From NCBI GenBank assembly GCA_018400295.1, contig JAGYMZ010000003.1:1-64000 (forward strand): a stretch of DNA of 64,000 bases, in the 5' to 3' direction. Shown here piece after piece: positions 17,885 to 26,033 of the stretch (within the stretch, counting starts at the first letter, position 1; each line of letters begins with the position of its first letter). The translations under genes were made by a program, and so were the position numbers. This stretch comes from Bacteroidales bacterium. GTDB taxonomy: Bacteria; Bacteroidota; Bacteroidia; Bacteroidales; B18-G4. Under the pieces are notes generated by a model. That model was given only the letters and a program-made list of their open reading frames with translations, was not told the origin of the DNA and did not search any database.

Positions 17885-18741
17885 ACCAGTGCCAGGACCT
17901 GGTCAATAACCTCATCGATAACCCGCCGTGGATCCTGGATATATTCCCCCGTTATGCGGTTGGCCAGCACAGTGCAAACGACGATGGCCTCGTGGTTCAG
18001 CAAAGTAGCCAGGCCGTAAAGGGCGGATGTTTCCATTTCCATATTCAATACCTTGTACCAGTCCATCTCAATATCGCTCAGTACCTTTATCAGTTCACCG
18101 TACAATGGTTCCATGGAAAGAAAACGGCCCTGCGGGGCATAAAATCCAGGGGCGGTCACGGTAATGCCGGTCATAAATGCTTGTTCAAACGCTGACAGAA
18201 ACCGTCCCGGTGCCCTGACAATATATGGCTCGGGTAAACCGGGCAAAAAATCGGCAAAAACCTCACTGATGATCTTGTCCCGGAATTGCCCACCCCCCTT
18301 ATAAAAATACAACAAGCTGTCCAGTCCCAATCCGTAAGAAGATGCAATGCCCGTACCCGGTTTCACATCCGGCTGCAAGGCTCCGGAAGTGCCTATGCGT
18401 ATAAGCCTCAGACTGGTACGTTTTTCCTTGCGTGTGCGTGTTTTCAAATCAATATTGAACAATGCATCCAGTTCGTTCAAAACAATATCAATATTATCCG
18501 TTCCCATGCCTGTCGAAACGACTGACAATCGCCGACCATTAAAGATCCCTGTGTGGAAATGGATCTCACGGTTTTCTCTTCGGATTTCCGTTTTGTGAAA
18601 CCGTTTGGAAATCAGCGGAACCCGGCCCGGATCGCCCACCAGGATGATGGTTTCCGCCATTTCACCTGCTGCGGCATTCAAGTGGTAAATGTTGCCGTCT
18701 GAGTTCAGTATTAATTCCGAAGGACGTAAATTTTTCATCAA
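17881..18741 (-). CDS. udp: Nucleoside phosphorylase (uridine phosphorylase-like)
   Basis: The 286-residue protein is a member of the PNP/UDP (NP-I) phosphorylase family. Phosphate-site residues lie in ILVGDPGRVPLISKRF, the middle motif is VVSTGMGTDNIDIVLNELD, and the nucleoside-site region contains RIGTSGALQPDVKPGT and VLNMEMETSALYGLATLL. The second Met-Glu-Met-Glu motif favours a uridine phosphorylase-type activity: nucleoside plus phosphate gives base plus ribose-1-phosphate. Substrate preference is not certain. Its promoter overlaps that of the divergently transcribed stress-protein gene. Confidence 0.82.
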   Translation of the reverse strand: MMKNLRPSELILNSDGNIYHLNAAAGEMAETIILVGDPGRVPLISKRFHKTEIRRENREIHFHTGIFNGRRLSVVSTGMGTDNIDIVLNELDALFNIDLKTRTRKEKRTSLRLIRIGTSGALQPDVKPGTGIASSYGLGLDSLLYFYKGGGQFRDKIISEVFADFLPGLPEPYIVRAPGRFLSAFEQAFMTGITVTAPGFYAPQGRFLSMEPLYGELIKVLSDIEMDWYKVLNMEMETSALYGLATLLNHEAIVVCTVLANRITGEYIQDPRRVIDEVIDQVLALV

Positions 18742-18748
18742 TAAATAA

Positions 18749-18756
18749 TATCTTTG
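18749..18756 (+). promoter_or_regulatory. -7 box for the universal stress protein gene
   Basis: TATCTTTG matches TAnnTTTG. Transcription would start near 18763, some 17 bases before the ATG at 18780. The upstream half of this promoter lies inside the first codons of udp. Confidence 0.55.
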
Positions 18757-18763
18757 CGCAATA

Positions 18764-18771
18764 CAAACTTA
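18764..18771 (-). promoter_or_regulatory. -7 box for the nucleoside phosphorylase gene
   Basis: Minus-strand TAAGTTTG matches TAnnTTTG. Transcription would start near 18757. It lies only seven bases from the opposing -7 box, and the upstream half of this promoter lies inside the first codons of usp. Confidence 0.5.
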
Positions 18772-18779
18772 CTCAAATT

Positions 18780-19679
18780 ATGAAAAGAAATTTCCATACC
18801 ATTCTTGTGCCTACGGACTTTTCCGACAAATCACTGGCAGCACTGGAAGAATCCCATAATCTTGCCAAGCTCACCGGGCTCAACATCACACTGATGCATG
18901 TCATCAGGGATACAGGCCACAACATCTTTTCCCTGTTCGATCCCATTCAGTCCGACAAGCTTAAAAAGGAATATGAAGATCAGTTCCGGAATAAAATGTC
19001 CAAAATCGCTCAGGATGCAGCGGATAGAAGCGGCGTTCAGGTCAATGCCATCATATCCCGGGGTAAAGAATACGACAAGATCCTTAAAGCCTCGCAACTG
19101 CTGGAATCAAGGTTTATCGTAATGGGTGTCAACGGAGAACCCTTTGAAGACAACAAAGATTATATAGGATCCAATACGGCCCGGATCATCCGCAAAGCCA
19201 ATTGTCCCGTCATAACCATCAACCATAAGCATGACCATGACGGATGCCGCAGCATCTTACTCCCGCTCGATTTGACCCACGAAACCCGTCAAAAAGTTAC
19301 CAATGCCATTGAACTGGCCAGGCTGTTTGGATCCACCATCAAGGTAATTTCTATCAATACGGATCCAAGGAACAAGGAAATAGAAAGCATGTTGCGAAGA
19401 CAGCTGGAACAGGTCAGCAATTTCATATCCAAAAACGACATCAGGGTAGAAGCCGAACTGATCGAAAAACCCGCCCACATTAAATCTCCTGCACCCATGA
19501 TCGTTGAATACGCGAAAGACCGGAAGGATGTTGATCTGATCATGATCATGACCCAACAGGAAAGCGGATTGTTCGAACTGTTCATCGGCTCATCTGCCCA
19601 GGAGATCATCAGCAAAGCCAAAGTACCCGTGATGTCCATAATCCCAAAACAACTGGGTTTCATTTCGATCATGTCCTGA
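18780..19679 (+). CDS. Universal stress protein, tandem UspA domains
   Basis: The 299-residue protein has two Usp domains. The first (about 1-150) runs from FHTILVPTDFSDKSLAALEE to VMGVNGEPFEDNKDYIGSNT, close to the ATP-binding G-2x-G-9x-G(S/T) motif. The second (about 155-295) starts SILLPLDLTHETRQK and ends IMTQQESGLFELFIGSSAQE. Tandem Usp proteins act as small-molecule-responsive stress factors; the ligand is not known. The cinA ATG follows its TGA directly with no intervening base, so translation is probably coupled. Confidence 0.88.
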   Translation: MKRNFHTILVPTDFSDKSLAALEESHNLAKLTGLNITLMHVIRDTGHNIFSLFDPIQSDKLKKEYEDQFRNKMSKIAQDAADRSGVQVNAIISRGKEYDKILKASQLLESRFIVMGVNGEPFEDNKDYIGSNTARIIRKANCPVITINHKHDHDGCRSILLPLDLTHETRQKVTNAIELARLFGSTIKVISINTDPRNKEIESMLRRQLEQVSNFISKNDIRVEAELIEKPAHIKSPAPMIVEYAKDRKDVDLIMIMTQQESGLFELFIGSSAQEIISKAKVPVMSIIPKQLGFISIMS

Positions 19680-20918
19680 ATGCTTGCGGAAATCATAAAT
19701 ATTGGGGATGAGCTGCTCATCGGACAGGTGGTCAATACCAATGCCGCATGGTTGGGTGAGGAACTCACCGCAACCGGCATAGCCGTGTTGCGCTCGAATA
19801 TGATCCGGGATGATCGCGAACAGATCATCCAGGCCCTCACGGAAGCCCGGAAAAGAGCAGACATCATAATTTTAACCGGCGGTCTGGGCCCTACAAAGGA
19901 CGATATCACCAAACAAACCCTGTGTGATCATTTTGAGAGCACTTTGGTTTTTCACCCGGAAACTTACGGCAATATTGTACGGCTTTTGGGTGCCAGAGGT
20001 CGCAAAGTCATGGAAAGAAACCGTAAGCAGGCCGAAATACCGGAAGCCTGCACTCCGATCCCCAACGAGCATGGGACGGCCCCCGGTATGTGGTTTGAAA
20101 ACAATGGAAAGATCATCGTTTCCCTGCCCGGTGTGCCCTACGAGCTCAAGCCCATGATCACAGGGTATGTAATACCGCGATTGTCGGAAAGGTTTGACCT
20201 CCATAGGATTTATCAAAAAACCGTTCTGACACAAGGAATGGGCGAATCATCCATTGCCGATGCAATTTCAGAATGGGAAAGCGCGTTGCCCGGCAATATC
20301 AGTCTGGCCTATTTGCCCCAGCCTGGGATCGTCCGTCTCAGGATCACAGCCGTGGGTGATGACAGGGAAAATCTAAAAACACAGGTCGAAAGGCAAATAT
20401 TGAAATTGCATTCCTTCATCCCAAACATTATTTTTGGCTATAACCACGATACCCTGGAAGAAGTTGTCGGGTCCCTTCTGAACAAGAACGGAGCAACCGT
20501 ATCGACGGCTGAAAGTTGCACGGGCGGATACATTGCCCACCTGCTGACTTCCATACCGGGGAGCTCGGATTATTTTGCCGGCTCCGTGGTGGCTTATGCC
20601 AACCGTATAAAAGCATCGGAACTCGGAGTGAGCCAACATACACTGAGATCTGAAGGCGCGGTGAGCGAAGCAACGGTGAGGGAAATGGCCCGGGGCATTA
20701 AAAAACGTTTTAACACCGCTTATGCCATTGCCGTATCCGGCATCGCCGGCCCAACAGGGTCAACCCCGGACAAACCGGTAGGAACGACCTGGATCGCCAT
20801 AGCTGGGCCCGGCCAAATCCGCACCCGGAAGTTTCTCTTCGGAGAACACCGCATGAGAAACATACGTAAGGCCGCACTGACATCCCTGCAAATGCTGCGC
20901 TGGGAACTTGCCGGATGA
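19680..20918 (+). CDS. cinA: CinA family protein (competence/damage-inducible; NMN deamidase-type)
   Basis: A 412-residue two-domain CinA. The N-terminal MoCF-like domain shows MLAEIINIGDELLIGQVVNT and IILTGGLGPTKDDITKQ. The C-terminal CinA domain (about 255-412) has STAESCTGGYIAHLLTSIPG and AIAVSGIAGPTGSTPDKPVG. Family members have NMN deamidase and/or ADP-ribose pyrophosphatase activity in pyridine-nucleotide recycling. The gene directly abuts usp and precedes rpmB, as it does in many Bacteroidota. Confidence 0.92.
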   Translation: MLAEIINIGDELLIGQVVNTNAAWLGEELTATGIAVLRSNMIRDDREQIIQALTEARKRADIIILTGGLGPTKDDITKQTLCDHFESTLVFHPETYGNIVRLLGARGRKVMERNRKQAEIPEACTPIPNEHGTAPGMWFENNGKIIVSLPGVPYELKPMITGYVIPRLSERFDLHRIYQKTVLTQGMGESSIADAISEWESALPGNISLAYLPQPGIVRLRITAVGDDRENLKTQVERQILKLHSFIPNIIFGYNHDTLEEVVGSLLNKNGATVSTAESCTGGYIAHLLTSIPGSSDYFAGSVVAYANRIKASELGVSQHTLRSEGAVSEATVREMARGIKKRFNTAYAIAVSGIAGPTGSTPDKPVGTTWIAIAGPGQIRTRKFLFGEHRMRNIRKAALTSLQMLRWELAG

Positions 20919-20963
20919 ACCACTTAGCTCTCCGGCCCGCACATAAATTTTATTTTGCGAAAA

Positions 20964-20995
20964 TTTGAATAATTCCAAAAAAATTCCGTTCTTTG
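20964..20995 (+). promoter_or_regulatory. Probable promoter of rpmB
   Basis: TTTG at 20964-20967 and GTTCTTTG at 20988-20995 are separated by 20 bases, an imperfect but well-placed match to the Bacteroidota -33/-7 pattern. Start of transcription would be near 21001, about 35 bases before the rpmB ATG. Confidence 0.4.
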
Positions 20996-20997
20996 CA

Positions 20998-21011
20998 CTC
21001 CATTTTTGGAG
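20998..21011 (+). other. Small hairpin in the rpmB leader
   Basis: CTCCA and TGGAG pair around a TTTT loop, five base pairs, immediately at or after the predicted transcription start. It is too short to be called a known ribosomal leader; no function is assigned. Confidence 0.3.
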
Positions 21012-21034
21012 AAGAACCGTTAAAGAACAGGGAA

Positions 21035-21274
21035 ATGGCAAAAACATGTGAAGTAACAGGCAAAAAGGCCATGGTGGGACATTCAGTATCCCACTCCAAT
21101 GTGAAGAATAAACGTAGGTTTTATCCCAATCTTCAGGTGAAGAAATTTTATATCCCTGAAAAAAATAAATGGATCACGCTCCGGGTATCGGCGGATGGCA
21201 TCCGCCTGATAAACAAGCTCGGTATTTCAGCGGCGCTCAAAAGAGCAAAAGATAAAGGATTTTACCAGGAATAA
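21035..21274 (+). CDS. rpmB: 50S ribosomal protein L28
   Basis: This 79-residue L28 begins MAKTCEVTGKKAMVGHSVSH, with the family's conserved N-terminus, followed by KRRFYPNLQVKKFY. The frame is open from a TTG at 20993, but the ATG at 21035 is the family start. It ends with LKRAKDKGF, a typical L28 end. It is monocistronic: a strong intrinsic terminator follows within 25 bases, and no L33 gene follows, which in most Bacteroidota it would. Confidence 0.95.
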   Translation: MAKTCEVTGKKAMVGHSVSHSNVKNKRRFYPNLQVKKFYIPEKNKWITLRVSADGIRLINKLGISAALKRAKDKGFYQE

Positions 21275-21296
21275 CATGTGTGGATATATGATACAG

Positions 21297-21332
21297 GTGC
21301 TGTTATCCGAAAGGGTAACAGCACTTTTTTTT
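21297..21332 (+). terminator. Intrinsic terminator after rpmB
   Basis: A 12-base-pair stem (GTGCTGTTATCC with GGGTAACAGCAC, one G-T pair) closes a GAAA tetraloop and is followed by eight T residues. This is a textbook rho-independent terminator. Confidence 0.93.
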
Positions 21333-21411
21333 ATCGCTCCCTTACAAAAATAAAGTTGACCGCACAACGTTTTGATTCTTTGGGTAACTTTATGGCAGAA
21401 CAGAAAACTTT

Positions 21412-22068
21412 ATGAGGAATAGAGCTGCATCCATACTCATGGCATTCATAACCTGCGCTGCCCCTGTCATGTCGCAAGATACAAGCGAACGCCGCACATA
21501 CAGCAACAAGGACCTGATCCAATTCTCCGGGGTGATCATTACCTCCGACAGCCTCAATCCCATCCCCTTTGCCCATATCGTCGTTCTCAACGACCACCGG
21601 GGGACGGTCAGCGATTATAACGGGTATTTCTCCTTTGTTGCCAAAAAGAAGGATTCCATTAAAATTACTGCCGTTGGCTTTAAAGATGAAATTTTCATCA
21701 TCCCCGATACCATCCTGAACAACCGTTATTCTATGATCCAGGTCATGGCCACCGATACGGTCTATCTATCGGAAACCGTCATCTATCCCTGGCCAACCAG
21801 GGAGCAATTCAGGGAAGCTTTTCTGATGCTGGATATTCCGGACGATGACCTGGAGCTTGCGCGCAAAAACCTTGACCAGAAAGAACTGTCACGGCGTGCA
21901 GAACATATGAAAACCGACGGCAGCATGACGTATAAATTCATGTATAACGACTATGTAGATAAACTATACTACAACGGGCAAACCCAGCCCATAACCATTC
22001 TGAATCCATTCGCATGGGCGAAATTCATACAGGCCTGGAAGGAGGGTAAATTCAAGAAACAGGACTAA
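21412..22068 (+). CDS. Exported protein with carboxypeptidase-regulatory-like (CarboxypepD_reg) domain
   Basis: A 218-residue exported protein. It has a signal peptide (about 1-21, ending VMSQD), then one carboxypeptidase-regulatory-like beta-sandwich (about 35-120): FSGVIITSDSLNPIPFAHIV followed by GTVSDYNGYFSFVAKKKDSI and ITAVGFKDE. The C-terminal 90 residues are charged and helical with no family I recognise. Such proteins are typically periplasmic or outer-membrane associated in Bacteroidota. It lies 16 bases before the TonB receptor gene, whose N-terminus carries the same domain, so the two may work together. Confidence 0.8.
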   Translation: MRNRAASILMAFITCAAPVMSQDTSERRTYSNKDLIQFSGVIITSDSLNPIPFAHIVVLNDHRGTVSDYNGYFSFVAKKKDSIKITAVGFKDEIFIIPDTILNNRYSMIQVMATDTVYLSETVIYPWPTREQFREAFLMLDIPDDDLELARKNLDQKELSRRAEHMKTDGSMTYKFMYNDYVDKLYYNGQTQPITILNPFAWAKFIQAWKEGKFKKQD

Positions 22069-22084
22069 TACAATCTGAACATAC

Positions 22085-24535
22085 ATGAGGATATTGCTTC
22101 GCACACTTTTAACAGCAAGTATATGTATTTCTTCCCTTTTTCTTTCAGGCCAGGAAAAAGCCAAAGTGACGGGAAAGATCCTCAATGCAATAAACCAGCC
22201 CATTGAGTTTGCAAACATATCGGTGCTGGGATACCCCGGAGGCACCATTTCAGATTCCAAAGGAAATTTCCGTCTTGCGGTACCCTCCGGCAAGCGATTC
22301 ATCCTTACCGTTTCTTTCATCGGTTATCGACGGGAATCCCTATCCATGAAACTGACACCCGGGGAAACCCGGGAAATCAACCTGATCCTTCAGCAGGTGG
22401 CAACAGAGCTGGAGAATGTTGAAATTATAGACCGGCAGGTCAGAAATACCAACCTGATAAGACTGGATCCTAAAATAGCGACAAAAATACCTACCATTTC
22501 CGGGGGCATTGAAGAAATGCTCAAGACCATGCCCGGCGTATCTTCTACCAATGAATTGAGTTCACAATACTCCGTACGGGGCGGAAACTATGATGAAAAC
22601 CTGGTTTACGTCAACGATATCGAGATCTACCGCCCTTTCCTCATACGGGCCAGCCAGCAGGAAGGGCTCAGTTTCGTGAATTCCGCACTGGTTTCTTCCA
22701 TCCTGTTCTCAGCAGGAGGATTCGAAGCCAAATACGGAGATAAAATGTCATCGGTCCTGGATATACAATATAAAAGGCCCGTAAGCTTTGGTGCATCGGT
22801 CAATCTTAGTTTGCTCGGTGCTCAGGCCCATGTGGAGGGTTCCCCGGGAAATAAACGGTTCGGATATTTGGTCGGGGCACGGTACAAAACCAATAAGTAT
22901 ATCCTGAAAGGACTTCAGACCAAAGGGGCATACGAACCCAATTTCGGGGATGTACAAACCCTGTTTCTCTATGATGTCAATCCCAAATTGAAAATTTCTT
23001 TCCTGGGAAATTATTCCTTGAATTCATACAAATTGGTGCCTGAAGACCGGGAAACCAATTTCGGGACGATCAATGAGGCATACCGGCTTAAGATCTTTTT
23101 TGAAGGTCAGGAGATAGACCGCTATGAAACCATGATGGGTGCCTTGTCCGTTAATTACAGGCCCATGAAAGATCTGAACCTGAAATTTATCACTTCTGCT
23201 TTCCAAACTTACGAAACCGAAACCTACGACTTGCTGGGCCAGTATTGGATCGGCAGGCTGGAAACCGGGATGGGTGAAGAACAATTCGGTGACGTGGTGG
23301 AAGTACAGGGGGTCGGAAGTTATTTGGATCATGCCAGGAATTCATTGCAGGCAAGTGTTTTTACCTTTCAACACAAAGGGGCCCGTGAAAGGGACAATCA
23401 ATACCTCCAATGGGGGGTCAAATACCAATATGAAGTGATCAACGATCAACTCAGCGAATGGGAGCTTATTGATTCGGCCGGGTTTTCCATTCCCTCCGTT
23501 CCCTTCTCGGTTGGAAGCCCGAATCCCCGGAATCCTGAATTTGACTTGTTCTATAGCCTGAAATCCGATGACATCAACATATCCTCCAGCAGATTCACCG
23601 GCTTTGTGCAAAATGCATGGCGTTTTTTTCCGGCTGAAAAAGGGCGGCTAAATACAACACTGGGCTTACGGTATAATTACTGGGACATGAACGGCCAATT
23701 TTTGGTCAGCCCCCGGGGGTCGATCTCATACAAACCCATGTGGGAAAGCGATGTCCTGTTCCGGGTCTCTGCCGGATACTATTACCAGCCACCATTCTAT
23801 AAGGAAATGCGTGATTTGCAGGGCAATATTAACAAAAACATCAAAGCACAGAAATCCATCCACTTCGTTGCCGGCTTGGATTGGAACCTTAAGATGTGGG
23901 ACCGCCCCTTTAAATTCATCACAGAAGCGTATTATAAATACATGGACGACCTGATCCCTTATATCATTGATAATGTGCGCATCAGGTATCTGGCTGACAA
24001 CAGTGCGCAGGGATTTGCTTACGGACTGGATATGAAACTGAACGGAGAATTTATCAACGGAGTGGAATCCTGGGCAAGCCTTTCCCTGCTGAGGACAGCA
24101 GAAAAAATCGAGGGAAGCCGGGAAGGTTACACGCCCAGGCCTACCGACCAGCTTCTGAACTTCGCCCTGTTCTTCCAGGACTATATCCCGAACAACCCAA
24201 GCTATTCCATGTACCTCAAGCTTTTGTATGGTACCGGACTTCCGTTTGCACAGCCCGGCGGCGGCAGTTTTTCCGACGACAACCGCTTCCCTTCCTATAA
24301 ACGGGTCGATATTGGATTTTCCAAGCAGATCATCAGCGAAGCATCATCCTTCAAATCCAAAAATCCGCTGAAATATTTCAAGGAACTTTGGATCAACCTG
24401 GAAGTCCTGAACCTGTTTCAAATACGGAACACCATTTCCTACCTGTGGATCAAGGATGTAAATGGACGTCAATACGGCATCCCCAACTATTTAACGCCAC
24501 GCCAGCTGAATGTCAAACTGATGGCATCATTCTGA
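22085..24535 (+). CDS. TonB-dependent outer-membrane receptor with N-terminal CarboxypepD_reg domain
   Basis: The 816-residue receptor has a signal peptide (about 1-22), a carboxypeptidase-regulatory-like domain (about 25-110, KVTGKILNAINQPIEFANIS), a plug domain (about 125-235, with MLKTMPGVSSTNELSSQYSV, then RGGNYDENLVYVNDIEIYRP) and a beta-barrel running to a C-terminal Phe (QLNVKLMASF), the usual signal for barrel assembly. No SusD-like gene is adjacent, so it is not a typical starch-utilisation pair. The substrate is unknown. It is probably cotranscribed with the preceding gene. Confidence 0.9.
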   Translation: MRILLRTLLTASICISSLFLSGQEKAKVTGKILNAINQPIEFANISVLGYPGGTISDSKGNFRLAVPSGKRFILTVSFIGYRRESLSMKLTPGETREINLILQQVATELENVEIIDRQVRNTNLIRLDPKIATKIPTISGGIEEMLKTMPGVSSTNELSSQYSVRGGNYDENLVYVNDIEIYRPFLIRASQQEGLSFVNSALVSSILFSAGGFEAKYGDKMSSVLDIQYKRPVSFGASVNLSLLGAQAHVEGSPGNKRFGYLVGARYKTNKYILKGLQTKGAYEPNFGDVQTLFLYDVNPKLKISFLGNYSLNSYKLVPEDRETNFGTINEAYRLKIFFEGQEIDRYETMMGALSVNYRPMKDLNLKFITSAFQTYETETYDLLGQYWIGRLETGMGEEQFGDVVEVQGVGSYLDHARNSLQASVFTFQHKGARERDNQYLQWGVKYQYEVINDQLSEWELIDSAGFSIPSVPFSVGSPNPRNPEFDLFYSLKSDDINISSSRFTGFVQNAWRFFPAEKGRLNTTLGLRYNYWDMNGQFLVSPRGSISYKPMWESDVLFRVSAGYYYQPPFYKEMRDLQGNINKNIKAQKSIHFVAGLDWNLKMWDRPFKFITEAYYKYMDDLIPYIIDNVRIRYLADNSAQGFAYGLDMKLNGEFINGVESWASLSLLRTAEKIEGSREGYTPRPTDQLLNFALFFQDYIPNNPSYSMYLKLLYGTGLPFAQPGGGSFSDDNRFPSYKRVDIGFSKQIISEASSFKSKNPLKYFKELWINLEVLNLFQIRNTISYLWIKDVNGRQYGIPNYLTPRQLNVKLMASF

Positions 24536-24715
24536 CCCACACCCTCCACAGATGATCTTTGCAGGGATATAACAACCCTTTCCAATACCTGTTTCCGATT
24601 CACAAAGGATCGATGAACTGAAGACATTCTCCATGCCCACCCAGGATAATCCCTTAATGGATGCATCTGAACCCAAGGGAATACCTGTCCTGGCACTGGA
24701 CGTTTGGAAACATAC
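24536..24715. other. Gap between convergent TonB receptor and rocD genes
   Basis: This 180-base stretch lies between the ends of two convergent genes. It contains no convincing ORF and no strong hairpin; a weak AGGG/CCCT pairing near 24569-24585 is the only structure seen. Confidence 0.4.
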
Positions 24716-25954
24716 CTATTCGAAAGACAAGACAGATTTCCGGATAATTTCCATGGCTTCCATGATCTGCTCCCGGTTAATAACCAGCGGGGGAGCCAGA
24801 CGGATGATGTGATCATGCGTGGGTTTGGCAAGAAGCCCGTTGTCTTTCATGGTCACACACACATCCCAGGCGGTCTTTCCTTCCCTGGGCTTGATCACAA
24901 TGGCATTCAACAACCCTTTACCCCTGACCAGCTCAATGCGGTCAGATTTGATAGCCTCCAATTCCTTCCTGAATATTTCCCCAAGTTTCATGGCATTTTC
25001 GGCCAGGTTTTCATCTTTAATAACTTCCAGTGCAGTAATGGCAACCCTTGCAGCTATAGGATTCCCGCCAAAGGTAGATCCGTGCTGTCCCGGTTTGATG
25101 GTTAGCATGATGTCGTCATCAGCGAGCACTGCAGAAACCGGATAAACACCCCCCGACAATGCCTTTCCAAGGATCAATACATCCGGATGCACATTTTCAT
25201 GATCACAGGCAAGCAATTTACCTGTGCGTGCTATTCCCGTTTGGACTTCATCGGCAATGAAAAGGATATCTTTCGATTTACACATTTCATACGCCCTGGC
25301 AACATATCCATCGTCCGGAACGAACACACCGGCCTCACCCTGTATGGGCTCCACCATAAATCCGGCCACATCAGGCTCATTGAGCGCTTTCTCCAGCGCA
25401 TCCAGATCGTTGTAAGGAATGGTAATAAATCCCGGTGTATACGGCCCAAACCCCCCTTTGGCATCCGGATCGGTGGACATGGAAATGATGGTGATGGTAC
25501 GCCCGTGAAAATTGCTCTCGCAGACAATGATTTTAGCCTTGTCTGCCGGTATGCCTTTTTTATCATACCCCCACCGGCGGGCGAGTTTCATGGCCGTTTC
25601 AACGGCTTCTGCACCCGTATTCATGGGAAGTACCTTATCATACCCAAAATATTCCGTCACAAACTTTTCATACACGCCCAGGGCGTCGCTGTGAAATGCC
25701 CTGGATGTAAGCGTCAGGGTCTTGGCCTGCCGGACCATTGTGTCAATGATGCGGGGATGGCAATGCCCCTGGTTGATCGCTGAATACGCAGAGAGGAAGT
25801 CAAAATATTTTTTTCCTTCAACATCCCATACATGGACACCTTCGCCACGTGAAAGCACGACCGGCAAGGGATGATAATTATGTGCCCCGTATTGGTCTTC
25901 CAGTTCTATGGCCATTTTAGATGTCATCTTTTCAATCATTTCTTCTGTTCTCAT
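24716..25954 (-). CDS. rocD: Ornithine--oxo-acid aminotransferase
   Basis: A 412-residue class-III PLP aminotransferase converting ornithine and 2-oxoglutarate to glutamate-5-semialdehyde and glutamate. Family features are [69 protein letters not shown] and the PLP lysine in [17 protein letters not shown]. The [12 protein letters not shown]-terminus is characteristic of OAT rather than acetylornithine aminotransferase. No other arginine or proline catabolism gene is adjacent. A TATCTTTG -7 box lies just upstream. Confidence 0.92.
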   Translation of the reverse strand: MRTEEMIEKMTSKMAIELEDQYGAHNYHPLPVVLSRGEGVHVWDVEGKKYFDFLSAYSAINQGHCHPRIIDTMVRQAKTLTLTSRAFHSDALGVYEKFVTEYFGYDKVLPMNTGAEAVETAMKLARRWGYDKKGIPADKAKIIVCESNFHGRTITIISMSTDPDAKGGFGPYTPGFITIPYNDLDALEKALNEPDVAGFMVEPIQGEAGVFVPDDGYVARAYEMCKSKDILFIADEVQTGIARTGKLLACDHENVHPDVLILGKALSGGVYPVSAVLADDDIMLTIKPGQHGSTFGGNPIAARVAITALEVIKDENLAENAMKLGEIFRKELEAIKSDRIELVRGKGLLNAIVIKPREGKTAWDVCVTMKDNGLLAKPTHDHIIRLAPPLVINREQIMEAMEIIRKSVLSFE

Positions 25955-25985
25955 AAAATCAACGTTTTTGTGGGTTCCAACTACA

Positions 25986-25993
25986 CAAAGATA
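25986..25993 (-). promoter_or_regulatory. -7 box for rocD
   Basis: Minus-strand TATCTTTG matches TAnnTTTG, 32 bases before the start codon. Confidence 0.55.
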
Positions 25994-26033
25994 TAATAAT
26001 TAAGACAACTTTGCCGGACGGATTCTATACAAT

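Noticed and set aside
21392-21415. A seven-codon uORF (MAEQKTL) overlapping the start of the CarboxypepD_reg gene
   Set aside because: A TAACTTTA -7-like box overlaps the uORF start, so transcription probably begins after its ATG; support is too weak.
21412-24535. A polysaccharide-utilisation (SusC/SusD) locus around the TonB receptor
   Set aside because: No SusD-like protein or glycoside hydrolase is adjacent; only a carboxypeptidase-regulatory-domain protein precedes it.
24487-24831. A 114-codon minus-strand ORF spanning the rocD end and gap
   Set aside because: It overlaps the coding ends of two well-supported genes and is rich in Trp, Arg and Ser as out-of-frame readings usually are.
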